Origin: Candidatus Scatomorpha merdipullorum
Lineage (GTDB): Bacteria; Bacillota; Clostridia; Oscillospirales; Oscillospiraceae
Direction of reading: 5' to 3'
Length of the DNA: 6,319 nt
Assembly: GCA_018716795.1 (NCBI GenBank)
Contig: DVJK01000089.1
Location: 1 to 6,319 of the forward strand
In this document: one piece after another, positions 1-6,299 of the stretch
How the letters are laid out: every line of letters begins with the position of its first letter
Numbering within the stretch: the stretch's first letter is position 1
Position numbers and translations under genes: made by a program
The notes under the pieces: generated by a model
Told to the model about the DNA's origin: nothing
Database searches by the model: none
What the model saw: only the letters and a program-made list of their open reading frames with translations

Positions 1-110
1 CCACACTGACGCACCGCCGGCACGCGGGATGTGCTCCTTTCTTTCTGTACGCCGGGGCATTTGCGCGGTGACCGCCCAAATGGAGTGCCGCGGCGCCATG
101 GACTGAGCTG
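1..110. other. Unresolved GC-rich left edge, possibly the 5' or 3' end of a neighbouring gene
   Basis: Several short frames run open to the window edge and none is decisive. On the minus strand, an AAAGGAG ribosome-binding-like sequence (34-40) lies 10 nt before a GTG at 23-21. A different minus frame is open from an ATG at 99-97 to the edge (33 codons, no clear ribosome binding site). On the plus strand, one frame runs in from the edge and stops at TGA 104-106, and another stops at 69-71. A hairpin with arms CATTTG and CAAATG and an inner GCGG/CCGC stem spans 58-82. With the minus-facing -10 at 112-117, the simplest reading is a leader and start for a minus-strand gene beyond the edge. A plus-strand gene ending at 106 is the alternative. 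Stop-free frames of 100 bases are weak evidence in DNA this GC-rich. Confidence 0.3.
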
Positions 111-147
111 CATTATACCATGACTGCTGCACAGTCATGGTATAATG
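111..147. promoter_or_regulatory. Perfect palindrome with mirrored extended -10 elements
   Basis: The arms at 111-126 and 132-147 are exact reverse complements (16 bp) around the 5-base centre CTGCA. Each arm carries TGGTATAATG outward, an extended -10 (TGn-TATAAT): 138-146 on the plus strand and 120-112 on the minus strand. No good -35 is seen; the best match is ATGACT at a short 15-bp spacing, as the symmetry imposes on both sides. Inference: a divergent promoter whose symmetry could also be a protein-binding operator. Alternatives are a small repeated palindromic element, or a terminator hairpin. The last is less likely because the outer stem is AT-rich and the nearest T run (155-159) begins 8 nt after it. 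Confidence 0.45.
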
Positions 148-152
148 TGTCA

Positions 153-230
153 TCTTTTTCGGTTTCCCCGTCAGGGGCGAGAAAAAGGACTTGGATATAA
201 AGTAAAATATCCGCTCTGCGGATATTTTAC
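153..230 (+). ncRNA. Candidate short terminated RNA downstream of carB (speculative)
   Basis: If the plus-facing extended -10 at 138-146 is active, transcription would begin near 153 and meet the terminator hairpin at 202-230, giving an RNA of roughly 75-80 nt. Its 5' part can fold into a two-part hairpin: CTTTTTC (154-160) pairs with GAAAAAG (181-187), and CCCC (166-169) pairs with GGGG (174-177) around a GTCA loop. A short linker then leads to the terminator. There is no ribosome binding site followed by a usable reading frame. This is inferred only from promoter-like and hairpin signals; I recognise no known RNA family. Confidence 0.2.
202..230. terminator. Bidirectional intrinsic terminator ending carAB
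   Basis: A perfect 13-bp stem (202-214 with 218-230) closes a three-base TCT loop. The GC core is ATATCCGC/GCGGATAT, flanked by AAAA on the left and TTTT on the right, so each strand reads stem then U run. On the minus strand the hairpin continues into TTTATAT, making it a good terminator for carB, whose stop codon lies about 80 nt upstream. It would equally stop plus-strand transcription approaching from the left. Confidence 0.75.
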
Positions 231-266
231 CATAGCGCCGCGACCTGTGTAAACCGTGGAATTTGA

Positions 267-290
267 CCAGAATCCGTGAGTGGATTCCAG
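267..290 (-). other. Hairpin in the carB 3' untranslated tail
   Basis: On the minus strand, CTGGAATCC (290-282) can pair with GGATTCTGG (275-267) as a 9-bp stem with two G-U pairs and a 6-nt loop, 18 nt after the carB stop. No U run follows, so it is not a classical terminator. It may protect the mRNA 3' end or be incidental. Confidence 0.35.
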
Positions 291-308
291 CTTGTTGCAT
301 AAATTGAG

Positions 309-3300
309 TTATATCTTCGAAACGTCCACGAGCTCGGTGGAGTCCTCGCTCAGGCCCTCGTCGAGCAGGGCGACGGCGGCGAGGGCGGTGTCGATGCTGG
401 TGAGGCAGGGGATGCCGCGCTTGACGGCCTGGCTGCGGAGCTCGACAAAGTCGCCCATCGTGTCGTCGTGCAGCGCGCCCGTGTATATGACGAGGCCGAT
501 TCCCGCCCTCTCAAGCAGGCCGCCCATGTCCGCGACGCGGGCGACGTGGCCTATGTCGAAGGCGTAGACGCCCAGCCCGCGCACGGCCCTCGCGGTGTCG
601 GGCGTGGCGTAGATATGGCGGCCGTGGGCGTCGAGCCGGCGGACAAGCTCGCCTATCTCCGCGAGCTGGCGGTTCTCAACGGAGAGGAGCACGCCCTGCC
701 TCGCCTCGCCTCCGGCGGAGACAAAGCGGAACTGCGCCGCGGTGAGGCCCTTGTAGAGCGCCTCGGCGAAGGTACGGCCTATGCCCAGCACCTCGCCGGT
801 GGACTTCATCTCCGGGCCGAGGAGGCTGTTGGCGTTGGGCACCTTCTCAAAGCTGAAGACCGGCACCTTGACGCCGACGAAGTCCGGGGCCTTCGCAAGC
901 CCGTCGGGCAGGCCCAGGCTCTCCAAACTCTCGCCCATCATGACGCGCGTGGCGGCGTCGGCCATGTGCAGGCCGCTTATCTTGCTCAGATAGGGCACCG
1001 TCCGGCTCGCTCGCGGGTTGACCTCTATGACGTAGAGCTCGTCCTTGAAGGTGAGGTACTGTATGTTGACGAGCCCGCGGGTGCCCAGCGCGAGGGCGAG
1101 GGCGCGCGAGCAGTCAATGACGCGTTCGGTCATCGCCTCGCTGAGATTGTAGGGCGGGCAGACGGCGATGGAGTCGCCGGAGTGGATGCCCGCGCGCTCT
1201 ATGTGCTCCATTATCCCGGGAATCAGGACGCGCTCGCCGTCGGATATGACGTCGCACTCGAGTTCCGTGCCGGGCAGGTACTGGTCTATGAGCACGTTCG
1301 CGCCGTTGCCCGCTGTGATTATGACCTCCATATAGCGCCGCACCTCGGTCTCGTCGTGGGCAATCACCATGTTCTGGCCGCCTATGACGTAGCTGGGCCG
1401 GAGCAGGACGGGGTATCCCAGCTCGGCAGCGGTGGATATCGCGCCCTCGAGCGAGTGTACCGCCGCGCCGCGCGGGCGCTTTATCCCGAGCGATTCGAGC
1501 AGGGCGTCGAACTTCTCCCTGTCCTCGGCGAGGTCTATGCCCTCGGCGCTGGTGCCGAGTATTTTCACGCCGCGGTCGACGAGATACTGCGCGAGGCTTA
1601 TCGCCGTCTGCCCGCCGAAGGCGACGACGACGCCCACGGGCTTCTCAACCTCTATGACGCCCATGACGTCCTCGGGGCAGAGCGGTTCGAAGTAGAGCCG
1701 TGAGGCGGTGTCGTAGTCCGTGGAGACCGTCTCGGGGTTGTTGTTTATGATGGCGACGTCATAGCCCATGGCGCGCAGCGTGGCCGCGCAGTGGACGCTG
1801 GAGTAGTCAAACTCTATGCCCTGGCCTATGCGTATCGGCCCGGAGCCGAGGACGACGACGGAGGGATTGCTCCCGCGCCGCTCGCGCGCGTCGCAGTACT
1901 GCCCGCCGGGCACGGAGTAGAAATACGGCGTCTTCGCCTCGAACTCCGCGGCGCAGGTGTCGACCATCTTGTAGCTCAGCGGAGGCGCGGGAGGCGGCGT
2001 CTCGCCCGAGAGCTTCGCGATAAGCGCCTCGGTGTACCCGAAGCGGCGGGCTTTCTCGACGTTTTCCGGTGTGAGGCCCTTCGAAAGGCTGCTTTCCAGC
2101 TCCGCCATGCCGGCGAGCTTGCAAAGGAAGAAGCGGTCGACCTTCGTGAGGGAGTGCAGCTCCTCGACGGAGTAGCCCGCCTTGAGCGCCTCGAAGAGCG
2201 TGAAGACTCGCATGTCGTCAATCTCACGCAGGCGCATCTGAAGCGGGCGGCCGGAGGGCACGCGGCGGTTGAGGCTCTCCTCCTTAATGCCCGCGCCGCG
2301 TATCGCCTTCATAAGCGCGGCCTCGAAGGTCGGGGCGATGCTCATGACCTCGCCCGTGGCCTTCATCTGCGGGCCGAGGGAGTTGTCCGCGCCGTAGAAC
2401 TTGTCGAAGGGCCAGCGCGGCAGCTTGCAGACGACGTAGTCCACCGCGGGCTCAAAGCAGGCGTAGGTCTCGCCCGTGACCTCGTTTCTAATCTCGTCGA
2501 GCGTGTAGCCGAGGGCAATCTTGGCCGTGACCTTGGCTATCGGATAGCCGGTCGCCTTGCTGGCGAGGGCGGAGGAGCGCGAAACGCGCGGGTTCACCTC
2601 TATGACCGCGTACTCGAAGCTCTCGGGGTTGAGCGCAAACTGGCAGTTGCAGCCGCCCTCTATGCCCAGCGCGCCGATTATCTCCAGCGCCGCGGAGCGG
2701 AGCATCTGATACTCCTTGTCGGCCAGGGTCAGCGCGGGTGCGACGACGATGCTGTCGCCCGTGTGGACGCCGACGGGGTCGAAGTTCTCCATGGAGCATA
2801 TCGTTATGACCGTGCCAGCGCTGTCGCGCATGACCTCGAACTCAATCTCCTTCCAGCCGAAGATATAGCGCTCGACCAGCACCTGGTGTATCGGCGAGGC
2901 GTCAAGCCCGCGCTGGGCGACGCCCTCGAGCTCGGCCTCCGAGTGCGCGACGCCGCCGCCGCTGCCGCCGAGGGTGAAGGCCGGGCGGATTATGACGGGA
3001 TAGCCCACGGCGCGCGCGGCGTTCTTCGCCTGCGCGAGGGTGTTCGCCGTGCGGGAGGGGATGGTCGGCTGGTCTATCGCGGCCATCGCGTCCTTGAAGA
3101 GCTGGCGGTCCTCGCTCTTGAGTATGGCGTCTATGTTCGTGCCTATGAGCCGCACGCCGTGCTCCGCCAGGAAGCCGGACTTGTGCAGCTCCATGGCGAG
3201 GTTGAGGCCCGTCTGGCCGCCGAGCCCGGCGAGCAGGCTGTCCGGCCTTTCCTTTTCGATTATCCGCTCCACCGTCCGCTCGGTCAGCGGCTCAATATAC

Positions 3301-3491
3301 ACCGCGCTGGCCATGTCGGGGTCTGTCATGATGGTGGCGGGGTTGGAATTTATGAGCACGGTCTCGACGCCCTCGGCCATAAGCGCGCGGCAGGCCTGGG
3401 TGCCGGCGTAGTCGAACTCCGCCGCCTGGCCTATGACTATGGGCCCGGAGCCTATCACGAGCACCTTTTTTATCGACGTATCCTTAGGCAT
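309..3491 (-). CDS. carB: Carbamoyl phosphate synthetase, large subunit
   Basis: This cytoplasmic subunit makes carbamoyl phosphate from bicarbonate, two ATP and ammonia channelled from CarA, for pyrimidine and arginine synthesis. The 1060-residue product (Escherichia coli CarB is about 1070) shows the duplicated ATP-grasp layout: carboxyphosphate half about 1-400 (GSGPIVIGQ at 14-22; Arg129 and Arg169 as in E. coli; EVNPR at 298-302), oligomerisation region about 400-545, carbamoyl phosphate half about 546-925 (GSGPIRIGQ at 549-557; EVNPR at 823-827), and a C-terminal MGS-like allosteric domain from about 930. I chose the ATG at 3491 because GGGAGGTG lies 6 nt upstream. A GTG three codons earlier (3500-3498) falls inside that ribosome binding site. 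The start overlaps the end of carA by 8 nt, implying translational coupling. The catalytic halves look intact; the allosteric domain is divergent (see findings). Confidence 0.98.
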   Translation of the reverse strand: MPKDTSIKKVLVIGSGPIVIGQAAEFDYAGTQACRALMAEGVETVLINSNPATIMTDPDMASAVYIEPLTERTVERIIEKERPDSLLAGLGGQTGLNLAMELHKSGFLAEHGVRLIGTNIDAILKSEDRQLFKDAMAAIDQPTIPSRTANTLAQAKNAARAVGYPVIIRPAFTLGGSGGGVAHSEAELEGVAQRGLDASPIHQVLVERYIFGWKEIEFEVMRDSAGTVITICSMENFDPVGVHTGDSIVVAPALTLADKEYQMLRSAALEIIGALGIEGGCNCQFALNPESFEYAVIEVNPRVSRSSALASKATGYPIAKVTAKIALGYTLDEIRNEVTGETYACFEPAVDYVVCKLPRWPFDKFYGADNSLGPQMKATGEVMSIAPTFEAALMKAIRGAGIKEESLNRRVPSGRPLQMRLREIDDMRVFTLFEALKAGYSVEELHSLTKVDRFFLCKLAGMAELESSLSKGLTPENVEKARRFGYTEALIAKLSGETPPPAPPLSYKMVDTCAAEFEAKTPYFYSVPGGQYCDARERRGSNPSVVVLGSGPIRIGQGIEFDYSSVHCAATLRAMGYDVAIINNNPETVSTDYDTASRLYFEPLCPEDVMGVIEVEKPVGVVVAFGGQTAISLAQYLVDRGVKILGTSAEGIDLAEDREKFDALLESLGIKRPRGAAVHSLEGAISTAAELGYPVLLRPSYVIGGQNMVIAHDETEVRRYMEVIITAGNGANVLIDQYLPGTELECDVISDGERVLIPGIMEHIERAGIHSGDSIAVCPPYNLSEAMTERVIDCSRALALALGTRGLVNIQYLTFKDELYVIEVNPRASRTVPYLSKISGLHMADAATRVMMGESLESLGLPDGLAKAPDFVGVKVPVFSFEKVPNANSLLGPEMKSTGEVLGIGRTFAEALYKGLTAAQFRFVSAGGEARQGVLLSVENRQLAEIGELVRRLDAHGRHIYATPDTARAVRGLGVYAFDIGHVARVADMGGLLERAGIGLVIYTGALHDDTMGDFVELRSQAVKRGIPCLTSIDTALAAVALLDEGLSEDSTELVDVSKI

Positions 3492-4563
3492 GGCCTTCAC
3501 CTCCCATGAGCGCGGTAAAGCGGTCGAAAAGCGCGCCGCTGTCGAGCGGGCCGGCGTGCGCCTCGGGGTGGAACTGCACGGAGAAGGCGTTCAGCCCCGG
3601 ATAGTCCACGCCCTCGACAGAGCCGTCGTTGACGTTCACGAACCTCAGCTCGCCGGGCGTGCCCGCGAGGGACGCGCCCTCGACGGCGTAGCCGTGGTTC
3701 TGGCTGGTTATATAGACGCGGCCGGTCTTCAAATCCTTCGCGGGCTGGTTCGCGCCGCGGTGCCCGAACTTCATCTTGGCCGTGCGCGCGCCCTGGGCCA
3801 GGGCCATCATCTGATGCCCGAGGCATATGCCGAAGACGGGTATGCCGCCCATCAGCTTTTTAATCTGCGCAATCTCAAAGGCGTTCTCCGCCGGGTCGCC
3901 CGGCCCGTTCGAGAGCATGACGCCGTCGTGCCCGCCCGCGAGGACGGCCTCCGCTGGGGTGTCGTGCGGGTAGAGCGTCACGGCGCAGCCGCGCTGCATG
4001 AGGCCCGTGATGATGGACTTCTTGCAGCCGTAGTCCATGAGCGCCACGGAAAAGCGCGCGCCCTCGGGCGCGAAGCGCTTCGGCTCCGTCACGCTCGCCG
4101 CCGCGACCGCGCCCGTGACCGAATACGCCCTCACGCGCTCGAGCAGCTCCGGCGTGGGCGGCGCGTCCGTCACGGCGGCGTTCATGACGCCGTGGGTGCG
4201 GATTATCTGCGTTATGCGCCGCGTGTCCACGCCCGCGATGCCCACGGTTCCGTCGCGCTCGAGCAGCGCGCTCACCGTCATCTCGCAGCGGAAATTGCTC
4301 GGCGTTTCGCAGATTTCCCGGCAGACCACCGCCGGGGCGTGAACTTTTTCGCTCTCAAAATCGTCCTTACATATGCCGTAGTTCCCAAGCTGCGGGAAGG
4401 TAAAGCAGATTATCTGCCCCGCGTAGCTCGGGTCGGTCAGGCTCTCCGCCGCGCCGGTCATGCCGGTCGTGAACACCAGCTCGGCCGCGCGCGTGCCCCT
4501 CGCGCCGAAGGAGCGGCCCTCAAAAACGCTGCCGTCGGCCAGCAGCAGGTAAGCTTTCGCCAT
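3484..4563 (-). CDS. carA: Carbamoyl phosphate synthetase, small (glutaminase) subunit
   Basis: This subunit hydrolyses glutamine and passes ammonia through a tunnel to CarB. The 359-residue product (E. coli CarA is 382) has an N-terminal CPSase small-chain domain (about 1-150; TGMTG at 33-37, LTDPSY at 42-47, GNYG at 60-63) and a class I glutamine amidotransferase domain (about 172-352). That domain carries SNGPGDP at 218-224, nucleophile Cys247 in GICLGHQ, HRGANQP at 268-274, TSQNHGYAV at 286-294, and the His332/Glu334 pair in FHPEA, so the catalytic triad is complete. The start MAKAYLLLADG is the usual family beginning. The frame stays open for 38 more codons to 4677, but that extension overlaps the promoter -10 and -35, so it cannot be translated from this promoter. 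It is the first gene of the carAB operon, running away from the glycosyltransferase gene. Confidence 0.98.
   Translation of the reverse strand: MAKAYLLLADGSVFEGRSFGARGTRAAELVFTTGMTGAAESLTDPSYAGQIICFTFPQLGNYGICKDDFESEKVHAPAVVCREICETPSNFRCEMTVSALLERDGTVGIAGVDTRRITQIIRTHGVMNAAVTDAPPTPELLERVRAYSVTGAVAAASVTEPKRFAPEGARFSVALMDYGCKKSIITGLMQRGCAVTLYPHDTPAEAVLAGGHDGVMLSNGPGDPAENAFEIAQIKKLMGGIPVFGICLGHQMMALAQGARTAKMKFGHRGANQPAKDLKTGRVYITSQNHGYAVEGASLAGTPGELRFVNVNDGSVEGVDYPGLNAFSVQFHPEAHAGPLDSGALFDRFTALMGGEGHA
3498..3505 (-). promoter_or_regulatory. carB ribosome binding site inside the carA end
   Basis: GGGAGGTG on the minus strand lies 6 nt before the carB ATG and within the last codons of carA, so ribosomes finishing carA release on top of the carB start. 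It fixes the carB start at 3491 and rules out the GTG at 3500, which is part of the site. Confidence 0.85.
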
Positions 4564-4571
4564 AATATCAA

Positions 4572-4615
4572 CACCCTTCCGCCGCCGGGAGCGGAGGCCG
4601 GCGCATAAATATGCG
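4572..4615 (-). promoter_or_regulatory. carA leader with weak ribosome binding site and competing hairpins
   Basis: The ribosome binding site is modest: GGAAGGGTG (4580-4572), 8 nt before the ATG. In the leader, CCTCCGC (4597-4591) can pair with GCGGAAGG (4582-4575, one bulged A), covering the AAGG core. An alternative stem, GCCGG (4602-4598) with CCGGC (4588-4584), places CCTCCGC in its loop and would leave the site free. A third short AT-rich hairpin sits at 4602-4615. The pairings are seen directly; a regulatory switch is inference, and GC-rich DNA yields such stems by chance. Confidence 0.35.
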
Positions 4616-4648
4616 TTACAGCCGCCTCTTTCCCGGAATCTATTGCAT

Positions 4649-4677
4649 AATATACGCTGTTTTTGCGAATAAGTCAA
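4649..4677 (-). promoter_or_regulatory. carAB promoter
   Basis: On the minus strand, TTGACT (4677-4672) and TATATT (4654-4649) are separated by exactly 17 bp, each 5 of 6 matches to the housekeeping sigma consensus. The expected transcription start is near 4642, giving a leader of about 79 nt. That is too short for the usual three-part PyrR antiterminator/anti-antiterminator/terminator leader, and no terminator is seen in it. Confidence 0.8.
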
Positions 4678-4693
4678 GCATAATCCTGCCGCG

Positions 4694-4722
4694 TTGACAA
4701 AGCCGGACGCATGTGATAAACT
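4694..4722 (+). promoter_or_regulatory. Probable promoter of the glycosyltransferase gene
   Basis: A perfect TTGACA (4694-4699) is followed 17 bp later by TAAACT (4717-4722), a 4-of-6 -10 strengthened by an upstream TG (4714-4715; TGn extended form). The start would be near 4729, giving a leader of about 120 nt. Its -35 lies only 16 bp from the carAB -35, so the two promoters are back to back and could share a regulator. Confidence 0.6.
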
Positions 4723-4723
4723 G

Positions 4724-4748
4724 ACTGTGTTAATGCGGTTAATACAGT
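4724..4748 (+). promoter_or_regulatory. Operator-like dyad at the glycosyltransferase transcription start
   Basis: ACTGTGTTAA (4724-4733) and TTAATACAGT (4739-4748) are inverted around TGCGG with one mismatch out of ten, which is a G-U pair in RNA. The dyad begins 2 bp after the -10 and covers the predicted start site, where a repressor would block initiation. The AT-rich TTAA-flanked layout resembles operators of GntR-family regulators, but that is a loose resemblance. It could instead form a stable 5' hairpin in the mRNA. Confidence 0.45.
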
Positions 4749-4832
4749 TGCCGCACTGGAAATTTTAAACGCATCTTAAAGAACGTTGAGAGAGAATTTA
4801 AAACTCGGCGCTTATAATTCAAGCGAAAATAC

Positions 4833-4840
4833 AAAGGAGG
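4833..4840 (+). promoter_or_regulatory. Ribosome binding site of the glycosyltransferase gene
   Basis: AAAGGAGG lies 7 nt before the ATG at 4848, a near-ideal site and spacing that fixes this start. Confidence 0.9.
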
Positions 4841-4847
4841 CGACGAC

Positions 4848-6113
4848 ATGGATACGATAAACATGATAAACTACGTGCTCTTGGTCGTGTTTTTCATCTG
4901 CTACGCATACCAGGCCGTCTACATTCTCATACCCTTTATCATAAAGCCGAAGCCGCATAAGGAGGCCGTCATGCACCGCTTCGCCGTGCTCATCTCCGCG
5001 CGGAACGAGCAGGCGGTCATCGGCAAGCTCATCGACAGCATAAAGCGCCAGAGCTATCCCGCGGAGCTCGTCAGCGTCTTCGTCTGCGCGGACAACTGCA
5101 CGGACGAGACCGCGCGCATAGCCGCGGAGCACGGCGCGGAGGTCTTCGAGCGCTTCAACGCCGAGCAGGTGGGCAAGGGCTACGCCCTGAGCTATCTCCT
5201 CGGCCGCATCGACGCCGAATATCCCGAGCGGCCCTTCGACGCCTACTTCGTCTTCGACGCGGACAACGTGCTCGAGCCGGACTATATCGAGCAGATGAAC
5301 CGCACATACTCCGACGGCTATGAGATAGTGACGGGCTTCCGCAACTCCAAGAACTTCGGCGACAACTGGATAAGCAGCGGCTACGCGCTCTGGTTTATGC
5401 GCGAGAGCTCCTGGCTCAACCGCTCGCGCATGCGCGCCGGGACAAGCTGCGCCGTCTCCGGCACGGGCTTCATGTTCTCGCGCAGGGTGCTCGACGAATG
5501 CGGCGGCTGGAACTTTTTCCTGCTCACCGAGGACATCGAGTTCACGATAAGCTGCATAACCGCCGGCCGCCGCATAGGCTACTGCGGCGAGGCCGTGCTG
5601 TATGACGAGCAGCCGACGAAGCTGGGCCAGTCCTTCCGGCAGCGCAAGCGCTGGACCAAGGGCTATGTCCAGGTCTTCATGAAGTACGGCGGCGCGATGC
5701 TGCGCGGCATCTTCAAGGGCTCCTTCGCCTGCTACGACATGTTCATGAACATCCTGCCCGCCGCGGTGGTCACCGTGCTGGCGGTATTCGCCAACATAGG
5801 CGGCTTCGCCTACGCGATACTCACGCACCAGGGCGCGTCCGTCGTGCTCGCAAGCGTGCTGGGCCTCCTCAACAGCATGTACCTCACCGTCTTCGCCATC
5901 GGCGCGCTGACCACGGCCTCGGAGTGGAGGCGTATCTACGCGCCGGCCTGGAAGAAGATAGTTTTCACCCTGACCTTCCCGCTCTTCATGCTCACGTACA
6001 TCCCATGCACCGTCGCCGGCCTCTTCTCGCGCGACGTCAGCTGGAAGCCGATAGAACACACTCGCGCCGCCTCCCTCGCCGAAATACGCGCAGGGGAGCG
6101 CCGCACGGCCTGA
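4848..6113 (+). CDS. Membrane-anchored family 2 glycosyltransferase
   Basis: This 421-residue inner-membrane enzyme should transfer a sugar from a nucleotide-sugar donor on the cytoplasmic face. One N-terminal membrane segment (about 8-31) precedes a GT-A catalytic domain with SARNE (50-54), ADNCTD (81-86), the metal-binding DAD (137-139), the TED acceptor/base motif (227-229) and QRKRW (265-269), the Q-x-x-R-W signature of cellulose synthase, chitin synthase and NodC-like enzymes. About three hydrophobic segments follow (roughly 297-325, 331-352, 369-393), then a charged tail. Q-x-x-R-W is typical of processive synthases, but the enzyme is short and lacks a PilZ domain or visible partner genes. 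An EpsO-like exopolysaccharide or a glycolipid transferase is possible; donor and product cannot be read from sequence. It has its own promoter and terminator and looks monocistronic. Confidence 0.93.
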   Translation: MDTINMINYVLLVVFFICYAYQAVYILIPFIIKPKPHKEAVMHRFAVLISARNEQAVIGKLIDSIKRQSYPAELVSVFVCADNCTDETARIAAEHGAEVFERFNAEQVGKGYALSYLLGRIDAEYPERPFDAYFVFDADNVLEPDYIEQMNRTYSDGYEIVTGFRNSKNFGDNWISSGYALWFMRESSWLNRSRMRAGTSCAVSGTGFMFSRRVLDECGGWNFFLLTEDIEFTISCITAGRRIGYCGEAVLYDEQPTKLGQSFRQRKRWTKGYVQVFMKYGGAMLRGIFKGSFACYDMFMNILPAAVVTVLAVFANIGGFAYAILTHQGASVVLASVLGLLNSMYLTVFAIGALTTASEWRRIYAPAWKKIVFTLTFPLFMLTYIPCTVAGLFSRDVSWKPIEHTRAASLAEIRAGERRTA

Positions 6114-6128
6114 ATAGAGAGAACAAAC

Positions 6129-6155
6129 ACGGGGCGGCTCACGGGGCCGCCCCGT
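6129..6155 (+). terminator. Terminator hairpin after the glycosyltransferase gene
   Basis: A perfect 10-bp stem, ACGGGGCGGC (6129-6138) with 6146-6155, closes a 7-nt loop 15 nt after the stop codon. The following U tract is weak (TTCGCGCATTTAATT), so termination may be incomplete. The reverse strand continues into GTTTGTTCTCTCT and may terminate slightly better. Confidence 0.7.
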
Positions 6156-6270
6156 TCGCGCATTTAATTCGCAAAAGCCGGGAAACAGCGCGATTTTTGC
6201 CGATTTAAGCCGGAAAAGAGCTGGAAAAATAATTTTTTCACAAGATTATCAAAAAATTAGCGTTAAGGTA

Positions 6271-6299
6271 TTGACAAAGATTTTGGATAGTGTTATATT
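6271..6299 (+). promoter_or_regulatory. Strong promoter for a gene beyond the right edge
   Basis: TTGACA (6271-6276) and TATATT (6294-6299) have the optimal 17-bp spacing. They follow an AT-rich tract (about 6225-6260, with runs of A and T) that could act as an UP element. Transcription would start near 6306, and GAGGAG at 6311-6316 looks like a ribosome binding site, so a start codon is expected within about 10 nt past the window with a very short leader. Nothing else was found in 6156-6270. Confidence 0.75.

Noticed and set aside
3498..3500. GTG as the carB start, giving 1063 residues
   Set aside because: The GTG is part of the GGGAGGTG ribosome binding site. The ATG at 3491 has correct spacing and places the early catalytic arginines at E. 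coli numbering (129, 169).
1791..3509. 572-codon plus-strand frame opposite carB, with similar long frames at 468-1703, 3433-4608 and (minus, opposite the glycosyltransferase) 4812-6059
   Set aside because: All lie antisense to clearly conserved genes. Their compositions are unlike real proteins (Arg, Ala, Val, Leu, Gly rich with no recognisable motifs). Biased codon use in GC-rich genes leaves such frames open.
4618..4642. Possible PyrR-binding loop in the carA leader (TCCGGGAAAGAGGC)
   Set aside because: It only loosely resembles the PyrR consensus, with extra bases. The leader is short and has no terminator/antiterminator pair.
4564..4677. 38-codon N-terminal extension of carA from an ATG at 4677
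   Set aside because: It overlaps the -10 and -35 boxes and the weakly coding leader. CarA proteins normally begin at the MAKAYLLLADG-like segment, and a ribosome-binding-like sequence precedes 4563.
4813..4818. Perfect TATAAT close to the glycosyltransferase start
   Set aside because: The nearest -35-like TTGAGA (4786-4791) is 21 bp away and there is no extended -10. TTGACA/TAAACT at 4694-4722 is better, though a secondary start here is not excluded.
6170..6215. Short near-repeats AAAAGCCGGGAAA and TTAAGCCGGAAAA
   Set aside because: Only two short inexact copies in an intergenic stretch; there is no array or element structure.
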